Source: Candidatus Tepidiaquacellales bacterium UBA6667
GTDB lineage: Bacteria; Bacteroidota; Ignavibacteria; Tepidaquicellales; Tepidaquicellaceae
Assembly (NCBI GenBank): GCA_002455255.1
Contig: DKKL01000040.1
Span: forward strand, 146,428 to 159,322
Direction of reading: 5' to 3'
DNA: 12,895 nucleotides
The position numbers and the translations under genes are program-made. Below the pieces are notes generated by a model, which was not told the DNA's origin, ran no database searches, and worked only from the letters and a program-made list of their open reading frames with translations. Positions 1-6,733 of this stretch are shown here, piece by piece (the first letter of the stretch is position 1; the number at the start of each line of letters is the position of its first letter).

Positions 1-1
1 A

Positions 2-481
2 AAGTATCAAAAAAAAATTTACGGTTTAATAAGAAAAATGGTTCTTGATCATGATGATGCATCTGATATTACACAGGAAGTTTTTATTAAATTGTACAGT
101 TCTTTAAAAGATTTCAGAGGTGAATCAAAATTTTTTACATACATATACAGGATTGCGGTTAACTATAGTATTAATCATTTGAACAGAAAAAACAGAATAA
201 CTTCGAGATCAGCCGATTTGGAAACAGAAAGTTATCATTTAAGTTCTAATGAAACAGGAGCTGATGAAAATTTTGATTTCAAATTAAAATCAGAGTTGCT
301 GGAAGAAGCAATTGGCTATTTGCCGGAACAACAAAGGGTAGTATTTAACCTTAGATATTATGAAAATTTAAGTTATGATGAAATTTCTCAGATTACAAAT
401 AAATCAGTTGGTGGAATGAAAGCAAACTATTTTCACGCAGTAAAAAAAATACAAGAGTTTTTTAAAAAGAAAAATTTGTGA
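2..481 (+). CDS. ECF-type RNA polymerase sigma factor, 5' end cut by window edge
   Basis: This is the C-terminal part of a sigma-70 family factor of the extracytoplasmic-function type, which would direct RNA polymerase to a stress or envelope regulon. The frame is open from base 2: twelve in-frame codons reading KYQKKIYGLIRK precede the ATG at 38 and match the usual start of sigma region 2, so that ATG is an internal methionine and the true start is upstream of the window. Visible are region 2 (DDASDITQEVFIKLY, then the -10-recognition stretch FFTYIYRIAVNYSINHLNRK) and region 4 (LPEQQRVVFNLRYYENLSYDEI followed by the helix-turn-helix NKSVGGMKANYFHAVKK). About 159 residues are present; ECF factors are usually 170-200, so only a few dozen residues are missing. 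The stop codon lies 9 bases before the putative anti-sigma gene. The sigma family is clear; the ECF subgroup and regulon are unknown. Confidence 0.93.
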   Translation, partial: KYQKKIYGLIRKMVLDHDDASDITQEVFIKLYSSLKDFRGESKFFTYIYRIAVNYSINHLNRKNRITSRSADLETESYHLSSNETGADENFDFKLKSELLEEAIGYLPEQQRVVFNLRYYENLSYDEISQITNKSVGGMKANYFHAVKKIQEFFKKKNL

Positions 482-490
482 ATAAATAAA

Positions 491-1186
491 ATGAAAAATA
501 ATAAAGAAAGATACGAAGAATTATTGTTTGATCTGCCCGATTATATTTCAGGTAAACTGAATGATAAGAACAGAATAACCGAAATAGAAAATGAAATAAA
601 TTCTAATCCTGAATTTAAATCAGAATATGAAAATTTAAATCAAACTTTTACAACACTTAATAAATTCAGTATCAATGAACCATCTGATGCATTTTTTAAT
701 AATTTGTTGCCAAAAATTCACCAGAAGTTATCAAAACCTGAACCGACAATTGCAAAATCATTATTACAAAGATTTTTCCCAAGTCTAAAATATGTTTTAC
801 CGGCGATTTGTATAATTACGTTCATATATATATATAATTTTAATAATCCTTCTATCGTAAATATATCTGACTCAGTTTTAAACAAAAATTCAAATAATGA
901 AATTTTAAAGTCTGATTCTGAAACGGTAAATTTTTCTGAAAACAAAAATTCAGAATCTGAAAAATTATACTCTGATTCAGGTGATAACTTGAAAAATCTG
1001 ACGGTGCAAAATTCATCAAACAATTCTGATGTACAAGTTATTAATGTTGTTGATATCATACCTGAGCAAACATCTTTATTTTTTAATGATACAGAAATTG
1101 ATGAGGATTTTGAATCTTATCAATTAGAAAATTTATCCAGAGAAGAAGAAGAAGCAATTATATCAATTTTAAATCAGGAATTATAA
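491..1186 (+). CDS. Putative anti-sigma factor, single-pass membrane protein without a zinc motif
   Basis: No family signature is strong; the call rests on architecture and context. The N-terminal ~80 residues are cytoplasmic-type and begin with a pattern (ELLFDLPDYISGKLND, then ENEINSNPEFKSEYENL) like the start of many anti-sigma domains, where a helix is followed by 'YISGKL' and 'NPEFKSEY'. One hydrophobic helix at about residues 100-117 (YVLPAICIITFIYIY) should span the inner membrane. Residues 120-185 are a low-complexity Ser/Asn/Asp/Glu linker and would be periplasmic. A conserved-looking acidic C-terminal helix follows (LSREEEEAIISILNQEL). The HxxxCxxC zinc motif of ZAS-type anti-sigma factors is absent; the only cysteine is in the membrane helix. 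The gene starts 9 bases after the sigma stop, and the leader is A/T-rich without a Shine-Dalgarno. Inference: it tethers and inhibits the upstream sigma factor and releases it on an envelope signal. Confidence 0.7.
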   Translation: MKNNKERYEELLFDLPDYISGKLNDKNRITEIENEINSNPEFKSEYENLNQTFTTLNKFSINEPSDAFFNNLLPKIHQKLSKPEPTIAKSLLQRFFPSLKYVLPAICIITFIYIYNFNNPSIVNISDSVLNKNSNNEILKSDSETVNFSENKNSESEKLYSDSGDNLKNLTVQNSSNNSDVQVINVVDIIPEQTSLFFNDTEIDEDFESYQLENLSREEEEAIISILNQEL

Positions 1187-1195
1187 TATAAATTA

Positions 1196-1654
1196 ATGAA
1201 AAAATATTTTTACTTAATAATGTTTTTGGGACTCACACAATTTTTTGTGCAGAATACTTATGCTCAAAAAGATTCATATAAATTTAATGATGAAATTACC
1301 AAAGTGATAAAGGTAAAACTTATGGAGAAATTATCTGTAGATGAAAATACTGCTGATAATTATATTAAGATAACAAAGTCATTTCAGTCATCATTGAAAA
1401 ACCTGAGTTCTAAACAAAGAAAAATTTATAAAGATATAGAAAATAATTTGAATGCACCTGATATTGCTTCTAAAATTGAAGAAATAACTGATATAGATAT
1501 CCAGATTGCAAATCTTAAAAAGGAGTATTATACTAATTTAAAAGCTATATTTACTCCAAAACAAATTGCACAATCTATAATTCTGCAAAGAGATTTGATT
1601 AAAAAAGTTAAATCAGAAGTAGATAAGAGAAAAAAGAAAAAAAGAAGAGATTAA
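1196..1654 (+). CDS. Small exported Spy/CpxP-like helical protein
   Basis: The 152-residue product has a clear signal peptide: a short basic start (MKKY), a hydrophobic core (FYLIMFLGLTQFF) and a probable cleavage site after NTYA, giving a mature protein beginning near Q24. The mature part is almost entirely charged alpha-helix and ends in a strongly basic tail (KSEVDKRKKKKRRD). The stretch FTPKQIAQSIILQRDL near residues 120-135 resembles the 'LTxxQ' segment of the Spy/CpxP/periplasmic heavy-metal-sensor group, and an earlier LSSKQRKIYKDI segment could be the paired copy. Such proteins act as periplasmic chaperones or feedback sensors in envelope-stress circuits. The gene lies 9 bases after the anti-sigma gene, so a target or modulator of that sigma module is a reasonable inference. 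The family assignment is moderate because these proteins diverge strongly. Confidence 0.65.
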   Translation: MKKYFYLIMFLGLTQFFVQNTYAQKDSYKFNDEITKVIKVKLMEKLSVDENTADNYIKITKSFQSSLKNLSSKQRKIYKDIENNLNAPDIASKIEEITDIDIQIANLKKEYYTNLKAIFTPKQIAQSIILQRDLIKKVKSEVDKRKKKKRRD

Positions 1655-1700
1655 TAATTTCTCAAAAATCCTGCTTGAATAAATAAACTCCCTTAGTTCA

Positions 1701-1729
1701 TTGAATATCCATACATAATTTGGTATTTT
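1701..1729 (+). promoter_or_regulatory. Weak candidate promoter upstream of ileS
   Basis: TTGAAT at 1701-1706 and TATTTT at 1724-1729 are separated by 17 bases, and a TG one base before the -10 resembles an extended -10. Each hexamer matches the sigma-70 consensus at only four of six positions, and the window is AT-rich, so chance is a serious alternative. If real, transcription would begin near 1736, just ahead of the ATG at 1747, and would exclude the TTG at 1720 as the start codon. Confidence 0.2.
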
Positions 1730-1746
1730 CAAAGTTATTCCAAAAA

Positions 1747-4700
1747 ATGTTTAAAAATTTACCAGATAAAATAAATCTTCCGGAGATTGAAACTGATGTT
1801 ATCAATTTCTGGAAAAACAATAATATTTTCAATAAAAGTATATCTTCAAAACCTGAGAATAAAACATTTACTTTTTATGAAGGTCCCCCTACCGCAAATG
1901 GATTGCCGGGTATTCATCATGTAATATCAAGAGCAGTAAAAGATATTATGTGCAGGTATAAAACAATGAACGGTTATCGTGTAAATAGAAAAGCCGGATG
2001 GGACACTCACGGTTTGCCTGTTGAAACAGAAGTTGAAAAAAAATTAGGAATAAATTCAAAGACTGATATTGATAAATATGGTGTAATAGAATTCAACCAA
2101 AAATGTAAAGAATCCATTTTTACATATGTAAATAAATGGGAAGAATTGACTGAAAGAATGGGTTATTGGGTTGATCTCGATGATGCTTACGTTACTTTTC
2201 ATAACGAATATATTGAATCAGTTTGGTGGGCATTGAAAAAGTTTTTTGAAGCAGGGTTAATTTATAAGGGATATAAGATTGTTCCGTTTTGTCCTTTATG
2301 TGAATCTTCCTTATCTTCTCACGAAGTGGCACAGGGATATGAAGATTTAAAAGATCCATCAGTTTATGTAAAATTTAAGATTACCAGAGGTGATTTAAAG
2401 GATGCATCATTTCTCGTATGGACAACAACTCCTTGGACTTTACCATCAAATTCTGCAGTTGCCGTCAATCCGGATTCAAATTATGTTTTAATAAAATTAG
2501 GAGATGAAAGTAAATTAATACTTGCAAAAGCCAGACTTGATGTAATTAAGGAAGAATATACAATAGAAAAAGAATACATAGGAAAAGAACTTGAATTTAT
2601 TGAATATGAACCGCTTTTCAATTATTTTAAACCTGAACAAAAAGCATATTACGTAACACTTGGAAATTTTGTAACTATGGAAGATGGTACGGGAATTGTT
2701 CATATGTCCCCTGCTTTTGGCGAAGATGATTATCAGTTGGGTTTGAAATATAATTTACCGGTTTACCAGGCAGTTGGAACAGATGGTAAGTTTAAAGATT
2801 TCGTTACTGATTTTAAGGGTAAAAATTTTAAAGAAGCAGATCCGGAAATAACTGAAAATTTAAAAAGACGAGGACTTCTTTACAGAAAAGAAATGTTCAC
2901 TCACAGTTATCCCCATTGTTGGAGACATCACGTTCCACTAATGTATTATGCAACTGATTCATGGTTTATAAAAACCACAGCAATAAAAAGTGATTTAATA
3001 TCAAATAATAAAAAAATTAACTGGTATCCTGAAGAAGTCGGCACAGGCAGATTTGGAAACTGGCTTGAAGAAAATAGAGACTGGGCATTATCAAGAAACA
3101 GATTTTGGGGCACACCATTACCAGTATGGTATTATTTAGATAAAAACGGAAATGAAGTATATAAATGTATTGGCAGTATCGAAGAATTAAAAGAATATGC
3201 AGTTAATTTTGATGAAGTATATAGCGGAGAACTCGATTTACACAAACCATTTATTGACAGAGTAATCATTAAAGACGAAAATGGTAATGAAATGAAAAGA
3301 GTTCCTGAAGTTATAGACTGTTGGTTTGATAGCGGCTCAATGCCGTTTGCACAGCATCATTATCCATTTGAGAACCGTGAATTATTTGATAAAAGTTTTC
3401 CTGCGGATTTTATAGCTGAAGGAATTGACCAGACTCGAGGATGGTTTTACACTTTACATGTTATTTCAACTTTTTTATTCAAATCCCCTGCTTACAAAAA
3501 TCTGATAGTGAACGGGCATATACTTGATAAAAAAGGTAAAAAAATGAGTAAATCACTTGGTAATATTGTTAATCCGTTTGATATGATGGATAAATACGGA
3601 GCTGACGTTCTTAGATGGTATTTAATTTTTGGTTCTCCTATTGGTCAATCTAAAAGATTTAATGAAGAAGATTTAATTGAAGTTAAAAATAAATTTTTTG
3701 ACACGCTTCTGAATACATATAAGTTTTTTGTAATATATGCAAATATGAATAACTTTGAATTTGATGAATCAAAAACAAATAACATAAATTCGAGAAATGA
3801 AATTGACAGATGGATACTTTCAAGGTTTAATTCGGTTAAATCTGAGTATTATAGTCTTATGGATAATTATGAGATTACTAAGGCAACACGTATTTTATTT
3901 GATTTTACAATTGAAGAATTATCAAACTGGTATGTAAGAAGAAACAGAAAACGATTTAGAAATCCTTCAGATGAGAATGATAAACAAAATGTATTTTCAA
4001 CATTGTATGAAATATTATCAGGTCTTATTCAAATGTCTGCACCATTTTCTCCATTTATAACCGATAAACTTTATAAGAATTTACACCCTGAATGTGAATC
4101 AGTTCATTTATCAGAATTTAAATCTGTAAACGAAATGGTTATAGATAGAGAACTCGAGACAGAAATGGAACTTGCACAGAAAGTTGTTTCACTTGTGAGA
4201 GCAATGAGAGTTAAAAATAATTTAAAAGTAAGGCAACCACTAAAACAAATTCTAATCCCTGTTTTAAACAAAGACCTGAAATTAAAACTTGAAAAGGTTA
4301 AAGACATAATTCTTGATGAAGTAAATATAAAAGAATTAAATCTTATAGAAGGTAATTCTGAAATAATTATAAAAAAAGCAAAACCGGATTTTAAAGTAAT
4401 AGGACCAAAATTTGGAAAAGATGTAAAAAAAGTTCAACAATTGATTAATTCACTTTCAAATGAAGAAATAACCGAGATTGAATTAAAAGGAAACCTGATA
4501 AAAGAAAATATTGATATAACAAGAAATGATATTGAAATATTTACTGAAAAGATAGAAGGTTGGGTAGTTGAAACTGAAGGGAATATCACAGTAGCATTAG
4601 ATACAATAATTGATGAGAATCTGAAAGTTGAAGGGTATTTGAGGGAATTTATAAATAAAATTCAAAATTTCAGAAAAAATAATGAATTTGAAGTAAATGA

Positions 4701-4881
4701 TAAAATCGCTTTAAACTTGAAAACTTCAGATTATTTATTTAATATAATTTCCAAAAATTTGGATTATGTAAAAACGGAATTATATTGTGAAAACATAAGT
4801 TTTGATTTAGATGTTGATGAATCGGAAAGTGCAGAAATAAATGAAGAACAAATAAAATTTTCAGTTAAAAAAATAAAATAA
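1747..4881 (+). CDS. ileS: Isoleucyl-tRNA synthetase, eukaryal-like type (IleRS2) with GIHH signature
   Basis: This cytoplasmic class I synthetase attaches isoleucine to tRNA-Ile and edits misactivated valine. With the ATG at 1747 it is 1044 residues, the usual size for this type. In order: the catalytic signature GPPTANGLPGIHHV, in which the HIGH tetrapeptide reads GIHH at residues 55-58; the CP1 editing domain with GTGIVHMSPAFGEDD from residue 314; CWFDSG at 525-530; KMSKS at 599-603; the anticodon-binding helical domain with NWYVRRNRKRFRNP; and a C-terminal extension beginning LVRAMRVKNNLKVRQPL, typical of archaeal/eukaryal-like IleRS. An in-frame TTG at 1720 would add nine residues, but the ATG gives the usual family start (MFKNLPDKINLPEIE). 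No Shine-Dalgarno is seen before it. The stop codon overlaps the ribosome binding site of the next gene, implying co-transcription. Confidence 0.97.
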   Translation: MFKNLPDKINLPEIETDVINFWKNNNIFNKSISSKPENKTFTFYEGPPTANGLPGIHHVISRAVKDIMCRYKTMNGYRVNRKAGWDTHGLPVETEVEKKLGINSKTDIDKYGVIEFNQKCKESIFTYVNKWEELTERMGYWVDLDDAYVTFHNEYIESVWWALKKFFEAGLIYKGYKIVPFCPLCESSLSSHEVAQGYEDLKDPSVYVKFKITRGDLKDASFLVWTTTPWTLPSNSAVAVNPDSNYVLIKLGDESKLILAKARLDVIKEEYTIEKEYIGKELEFIEYEPLFNYFKPEQKAYYVTLGNFVTMEDGTGIVHMSPAFGEDDYQLGLKYNLPVYQAVGTDGKFKDFVTDFKGKNFKEADPEITENLKRRGLLYRKEMFTHSYPHCWRHHVPLMYYATDSWFIKTTAIKSDLISNNKKINWYPEEVGTGRFGNWLEENRDWALSRNRFWGTPLPVWYYLDKNGNEVYKCIGSIEELKEYAVNFDEVYSGELDLHKPFIDRVIIKDENGNEMKRVPEVIDCWFDSGSMPFAQHHYPFENRELFDKSFPADFIAEGIDQTRGWFYTLHVISTFLFKSPAYKNLIVNGHILDKKGKKMSKSLGNIVNPFDMMDKYGADVLRWYLIFGSPIGQSKRFNEEDLIEVKNKFFDTLLNTYKFFVIYANMNNFEFDESKTNNINSRNEIDRWILSRFNSVKSEYYSLMDNYEITKATRILFDFTIEELSNWYVRRNRKRFRNPSDENDKQNVFSTLYEILSGLIQMSAPFSPFITDKLYKNLHPECESVHLSEFKSVNEMVIDRELETEMELAQKVVSLVRAMRVKNNLKVRQPLKQILIPVLNKDLKLKLEKVKDIILDEVNIKELNLIEGNSEIIIKKAKPDFKVIGPKFGKDVKKVQQLINSLSNEEITEIELKGNLIKENIDITRNDIEIFTEKIEGWVVETEGNITVALDTIIDENLKVEGYLREFINKIQNFRKNNEFEVNDKIALNLKTSDYLFNIISKNLDYVKTELYCENISFDLDVDESESAEINEEQIKFSVKKIK

Positions 4882-4886
4882 AGGAG
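4881..4886 (+). promoter_or_regulatory. Ribosome binding site that fixes a GTG start
   Basis: AAGGAG lies six bases before the GTG at 4893 and overlaps the last base of the ileS stop codon. It is one of only two good Shine-Dalgarno matches in the window and supports the GTG start, and so the long lysine-rich tail, over the later ATG at 5163. Confidence 0.8.
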
Positions 4887-4892
4887 TGCTTT

Positions 4893-5594
4893 GTGAAGAC
4901 CAAAAAAACAAAAAAACCGGCTTCAAAAAAACCAAAATCCGCCTCCAAAAAAACTGTAAAAAAACCTGTAAAAAAAGTTGTAAAAAAATCTATAAGTAAA
5001 TCTAAATCCGTAAAAAAACCGGTAAAGAAAGTCGAGAATAAAAAGTTGAAAAAAACTACTGTTAAAGCTGAGACAAAGGTGAAAAAACCTAAATCTGTAA
5101 TTAAAAGAGCAACAAAACCAAAAAAAGAAGTTAAGGTTGAAGAAAAAGATATTGACATTTCTTCAATGAAAAAATTTAAACCAAATTCTAAATCCAGATA
5201 TTCTGCAAAAGAATTGAAATTTTTTAAAGATATAATTCTTGAAGAAAGAAGGAAAATCATAGAAAGTGCTAAAGCAAATATGAGGTCTTTAGTTGATGAT
5301 GAATCAGGTGAATATGTAGGAGATAATTCTACTTATGCATCACACATGGCTGAACAAGGAACAGATGAGATGGAAAGAGAAAAAAATTATATGTTTGTAC
5401 AAAGAGATGAAAAATATTTGGGATATTTAACGGAAGCACTTGTACGAATTGATAACGGAAGTTATGGAATTTGTATTGACTGTGTTGAGAACCCAAAGAA
5501 TTTATGTAAAACATGCCCATTAATAGATCCTGAAAGATTGGAACTTGTCCCGGTTACTCAGCACTGTATTGAATGTAAGAATTTGAGAGGTTAA
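4893..5594 (+). CDS. TraR/DksA-family zinc-finger protein with lysine-rich N-terminal tail
   Basis: Residues 1-85 are a low-complexity, strongly basic tail of Lys, Pro, Ser and Val (VKKPVKKV occurs at 22-29 and again at 40-47), like histone H1-type or AlgP-type tails. Residues ~100-190 form the paired-helix region of DksA relatives (RYSAKELKFFKDIILEERRK ... LGYLTEALVRIDNGSYGIC). The C-terminus is the zinc finger with RLELVPVTQHCIECK. DksA proteins insert the coiled coil into the secondary channel of RNA polymerase. The E. coli DxxDxA tip is not present; the tip here reads around ASHMAEQGTDE (149-159), closer to other TraR/DksA relatives. There are six cysteines (194, 197, 205, 208, 225, 228) rather than four, because a short insert carries an additional CxxC. 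The gene starts with GTG behind a good AAGGAG, sits between ileS and lspA, and ends 4 bases before lspA. The family is firm; DksA-like activity is inferred. Confidence 0.88.
   Translation: MKTKKTKKPASKKPKSASKKTVKKPVKKVVKKSISKSKSVKKPVKKVENKKLKKTTVKAETKVKKPKSVIKRATKPKKEVKVEEKDIDISSMKKFKPNSKSRYSAKELKFFKDIILEERRKIIESAKANMRSLVDDESGEYVGDNSTYASHMAEQGTDEMEREKNYMFVQRDEKYLGYLTEALVRIDNGSYGICIDCVENPKNLCKTCPLIDPERLELVPVTQHCIECKNLRG
4956..5033 (+). repeat. Imperfect in-frame repeat in the lysine-rich tail coding region
   Basis: Two 24-base copies encoding VKKPVKKV lie at 4956-4979 and 5010-5033 and differ at only a few bases. The surrounding coding sequence is dominated by A6-A7 runs from paired lysine codons. 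Such tracts are prone to slippage and length variation between strains. Confidence 0.6.
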
Positions 5595-5598
5595 ATAT

Positions 5599-6243
5599 TT
5601 GAAAGTTTTATTTTTATCTTTATTTATAGTACTGGCAGACCAGATCACAAAAGTTTTAGTTAAAGGTCTTTCAATCCCCGCTTTGGGAATTGAAATTAAA
5701 GGAATGCATTACCAGCAATCAATTCCTGTATTTGGTAATTGGTTTAAAATAACATTCATTGAAAATCCGGGAATGGCATTCGGATTGCAAATTGGAGGCA
5801 AACTTTTCCTATCACTTTTCACAATTGTTGCAACAGTAATGATTGTATATTTTCTATATAAAAACCGACACCAAAGTTTATATTTAAAAATTTCACTCGC
5901 ATTAATTTTGGGTGGAGCTACCGGTAATTTAATTGACAGAGTTTTTTATGGTTACTTCTACGGATATGCTCCTATTTTTTATGGTAATGTTGTGGATTTT
6001 TTTCATATTGATACACCAAATTTTACTATTTTAGGAAAAACATTTTATTCATGGCCAATATTTAATATCGCTGATATAGCCGTTTCTCTCGGATTTTTAT
6101 TAATATTATTGGGTTATAAAAAGATTGCGGGAGATGAAAAGAAAAATGAGTTAACAGAAAATGAACTTAACGAATTAAAACCTGAATTACCGGTTGAGCC
6201 GGCAATTCAGGATAATGTTTCGCCAGTAATAAAAGAACAATAA
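5599..6243 (+). CDS. lspA: Lipoprotein signal peptidase (signal peptidase II)
   Basis: LspA is the inner-membrane aspartyl protease that removes the signal peptide of prolipoproteins after the lipobox cysteine is acylated. The product has four hydrophobic segments (about 2-22, 68-87, 95-112, 154-173) and the family motifs: ADQITK with D14, ENPGMAFG at 55-62, GNLIDR at 110-114, VVDFF with D133, and FNIADIAVSLG with D159. D133 and D159 should be the catalytic pair. Two insertions relative to the compact proteobacterial enzyme are visible, between GNLIDR and VVDF and between VVDF and FNIAD, as in Bacteroidota homologues. Residues ~174-214 form an acidic, Pro/Glu-rich cytoplasmic tail absent from most LspA. 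The start is TTG; a stop codon lies in frame just upstream and a weak AGAGG lies eight bases before it, so an earlier start is excluded and a later one would remove helix 1. It follows the DksA-like gene by 4 bases. Confidence 0.95.
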   Translation: MKVLFLSLFIVLADQITKVLVKGLSIPALGIEIKGMHYQQSIPVFGNWFKITFIENPGMAFGLQIGGKLFLSLFTIVATVMIVYFLYKNRHQSLYLKISLALILGGATGNLIDRVFYGYFYGYAPIFYGNVVDFFHIDTPNFTILGKTFYSWPIFNIADIAVSLGFLLILLGYKKIAGDEKKNELTENELNELKPELPVEPAIQDNVSPVIKEQ

Positions 6244-6247
6244 AACT

Positions 6248-6580
6248 TTATCTTCCTAATTGGTCTAATTTTTCTTTTTTTGCCAATAAGGTATCTTTGT
6301 CCTCCACATGATTTGGGTCGGGCACACAGCAATCAACAGGACAAACAGCGGCACACTGTGGTTCATCATGAAATCCTACACACTCGGTGCATTTGTCAGG
6401 AACTATATAGAAAAAATCGTTTGAAAAAAAGCCTTCTGAACCTGAAGGTGCTGCCTCACCGTCTCCGAAAGTTTTACCTTCAAGTACCCATTGAGTTCCA
6501 CCTTCATATATAGCAGTATTTGGACACTCCGGTTCACAAGCACCGCAATTAATACATTCAGATGTAATCATTATAGACAT
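6248..6580 (-). CDS. 2[4Fe-4S] ferredoxin, YfhL-like
   Basis: This 110-residue cytoplasmic electron carrier has two cysteine motifs. The first, CINCGACEPECP (C9, C12, C15, C19), is a standard CxxCxxCxxxCP cluster site. The second, C64-x2-C67-x8-C76-x3-C80-P, has the longer spacing typical of YfhL/Alvin-type ferredoxins. One cysteine of each motif set ligates the other cluster in this family. Two further cysteines (84, 85) follow as CPVDCC. The two halves are separated by about 44 residues, including a Gly/Ser-rich loop (GDGEAAPSGSEGFF), so the protein is longer than the ~60-80 residue minimal form. The ATG at 6580 has a strong ribosome binding site. The gene converges on lspA with 4 bases between stops and is divergent from secA. 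Its redox partner is not identifiable here. Confidence 0.92.
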   Translation of the reverse strand: MSIMITSECINCGACEPECPNTAIYEGGTQWVLEGKTFGDGEAAPSGSEGFFSNDFFYIVPDKCTECVGFHDEPQCAAVCPVDCCVPDPNHVEDKDTLLAKKEKLDQLGR

Positions 6581-6587
6581 TAATAAA

Positions 6588-6594
6588 TCTCCTT
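6588..6594 (-). promoter_or_regulatory. Ribosome binding site of the ferredoxin gene
   Basis: Read on the minus strand, AAGGAGA lies seven bases before the ATG at 6580. It is a near-consensus Shine-Dalgarno and fixes the start of the ferredoxin. Confidence 0.8.
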
Positions 6595-6668
6595 AAGTTA
6601 ATTTTTGCAAGTTATAACAATATATAATAAAAAATAATTCATAAAATAGTATTGAAAGGTATTTTCTT

Positions 6669-6684
6669 TGCAATTTAATTTGCA
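6669..6684. promoter_or_regulatory. 16-base near-palindrome, possible operator
   Basis: TGCAATTTAATTTGCA equals its reverse complement at 14 of 16 positions, with perfect five-base arms TGCAA and TTGCA around a six-base AT centre. It lies 50 bases before secA and about 90 bases before the ferredoxin start, where a regulator could affect either gene. AT-rich DNA yields such palindromes by chance, so it is only a candidate. Confidence 0.25.
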
Positions 6685-6733
6685 TATAAATATCAGTAAA
6701 TTTAAAATTAATATAAAATTAAGTAAAGCATAA

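Larger units (their letters stand above)
6581..6733. promoter_or_regulatory. Divergent intergenic region between ferredoxin gene and secA
   Basis: These 153 bases must contain the start signals for the ferredoxin gene (-) and probably for secA (+). The sequence is extremely A/T-rich, and no hexamer pair stands out enough to name a promoter in either direction. TTTGCA occurs three times (6604, 6667, 6679); the latter two form the near-palindrome listed separately. secA has no visible Shine-Dalgarno. Confidence 0.5.

Noticed and set aside
38..40. ATG at 38 as the sigma factor start
   Set aside because: Twelve in-frame codons upstream encode the conserved beginning of sigma region 2, so the gene starts before the window.
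824..838. TA-rich tract (TATATATATATAAT)
   Set aside because: It encodes the IYIYN end of the membrane helix and is explained by codon use in AT-rich DNA.
718..1059. Minus-strand reading frame inside the anti-sigma gene
   Set aside because: Antisense to low-complexity Ser/Asn/Glu coding; no start signal and no domain.
1655..1700. Terminator after the Spy-like gene
   Set aside because: No stem-loop was found; readthrough into ileS cannot be excluded.
1720..1746. TTG at 1720 as the ileS start
   Set aside because: It adds nine residues not expected in the family, while the ATG at 1747 gives the usual N-terminus; the candidate promoter also overlaps this stretch.
4900..5130. A6-A7 runs as programmed frameshift sites
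   Set aside because: No alternative frame continues to a meaningful product, and the zero frame runs intact into the conserved domain.
4865..5260. Minus-strand Phe/Thr-rich reading frame
   Set aside because: It is the reverse of the lysine-codon-rich tail of the DksA-like gene; poly-A codons give poly-Phe on the other strand.
6244..6247. Terminator between lspA and the ferredoxin gene
   Set aside because: The stops are 4 bases apart, and I saw no hairpin with a T run around them.
6280..6513. Plus-strand reading frame opposite the ferredoxin
   Set aside because: The minus strand encodes two full iron-sulfur motifs with a good ribosome binding site; this frame has neither a family nor a start signal.
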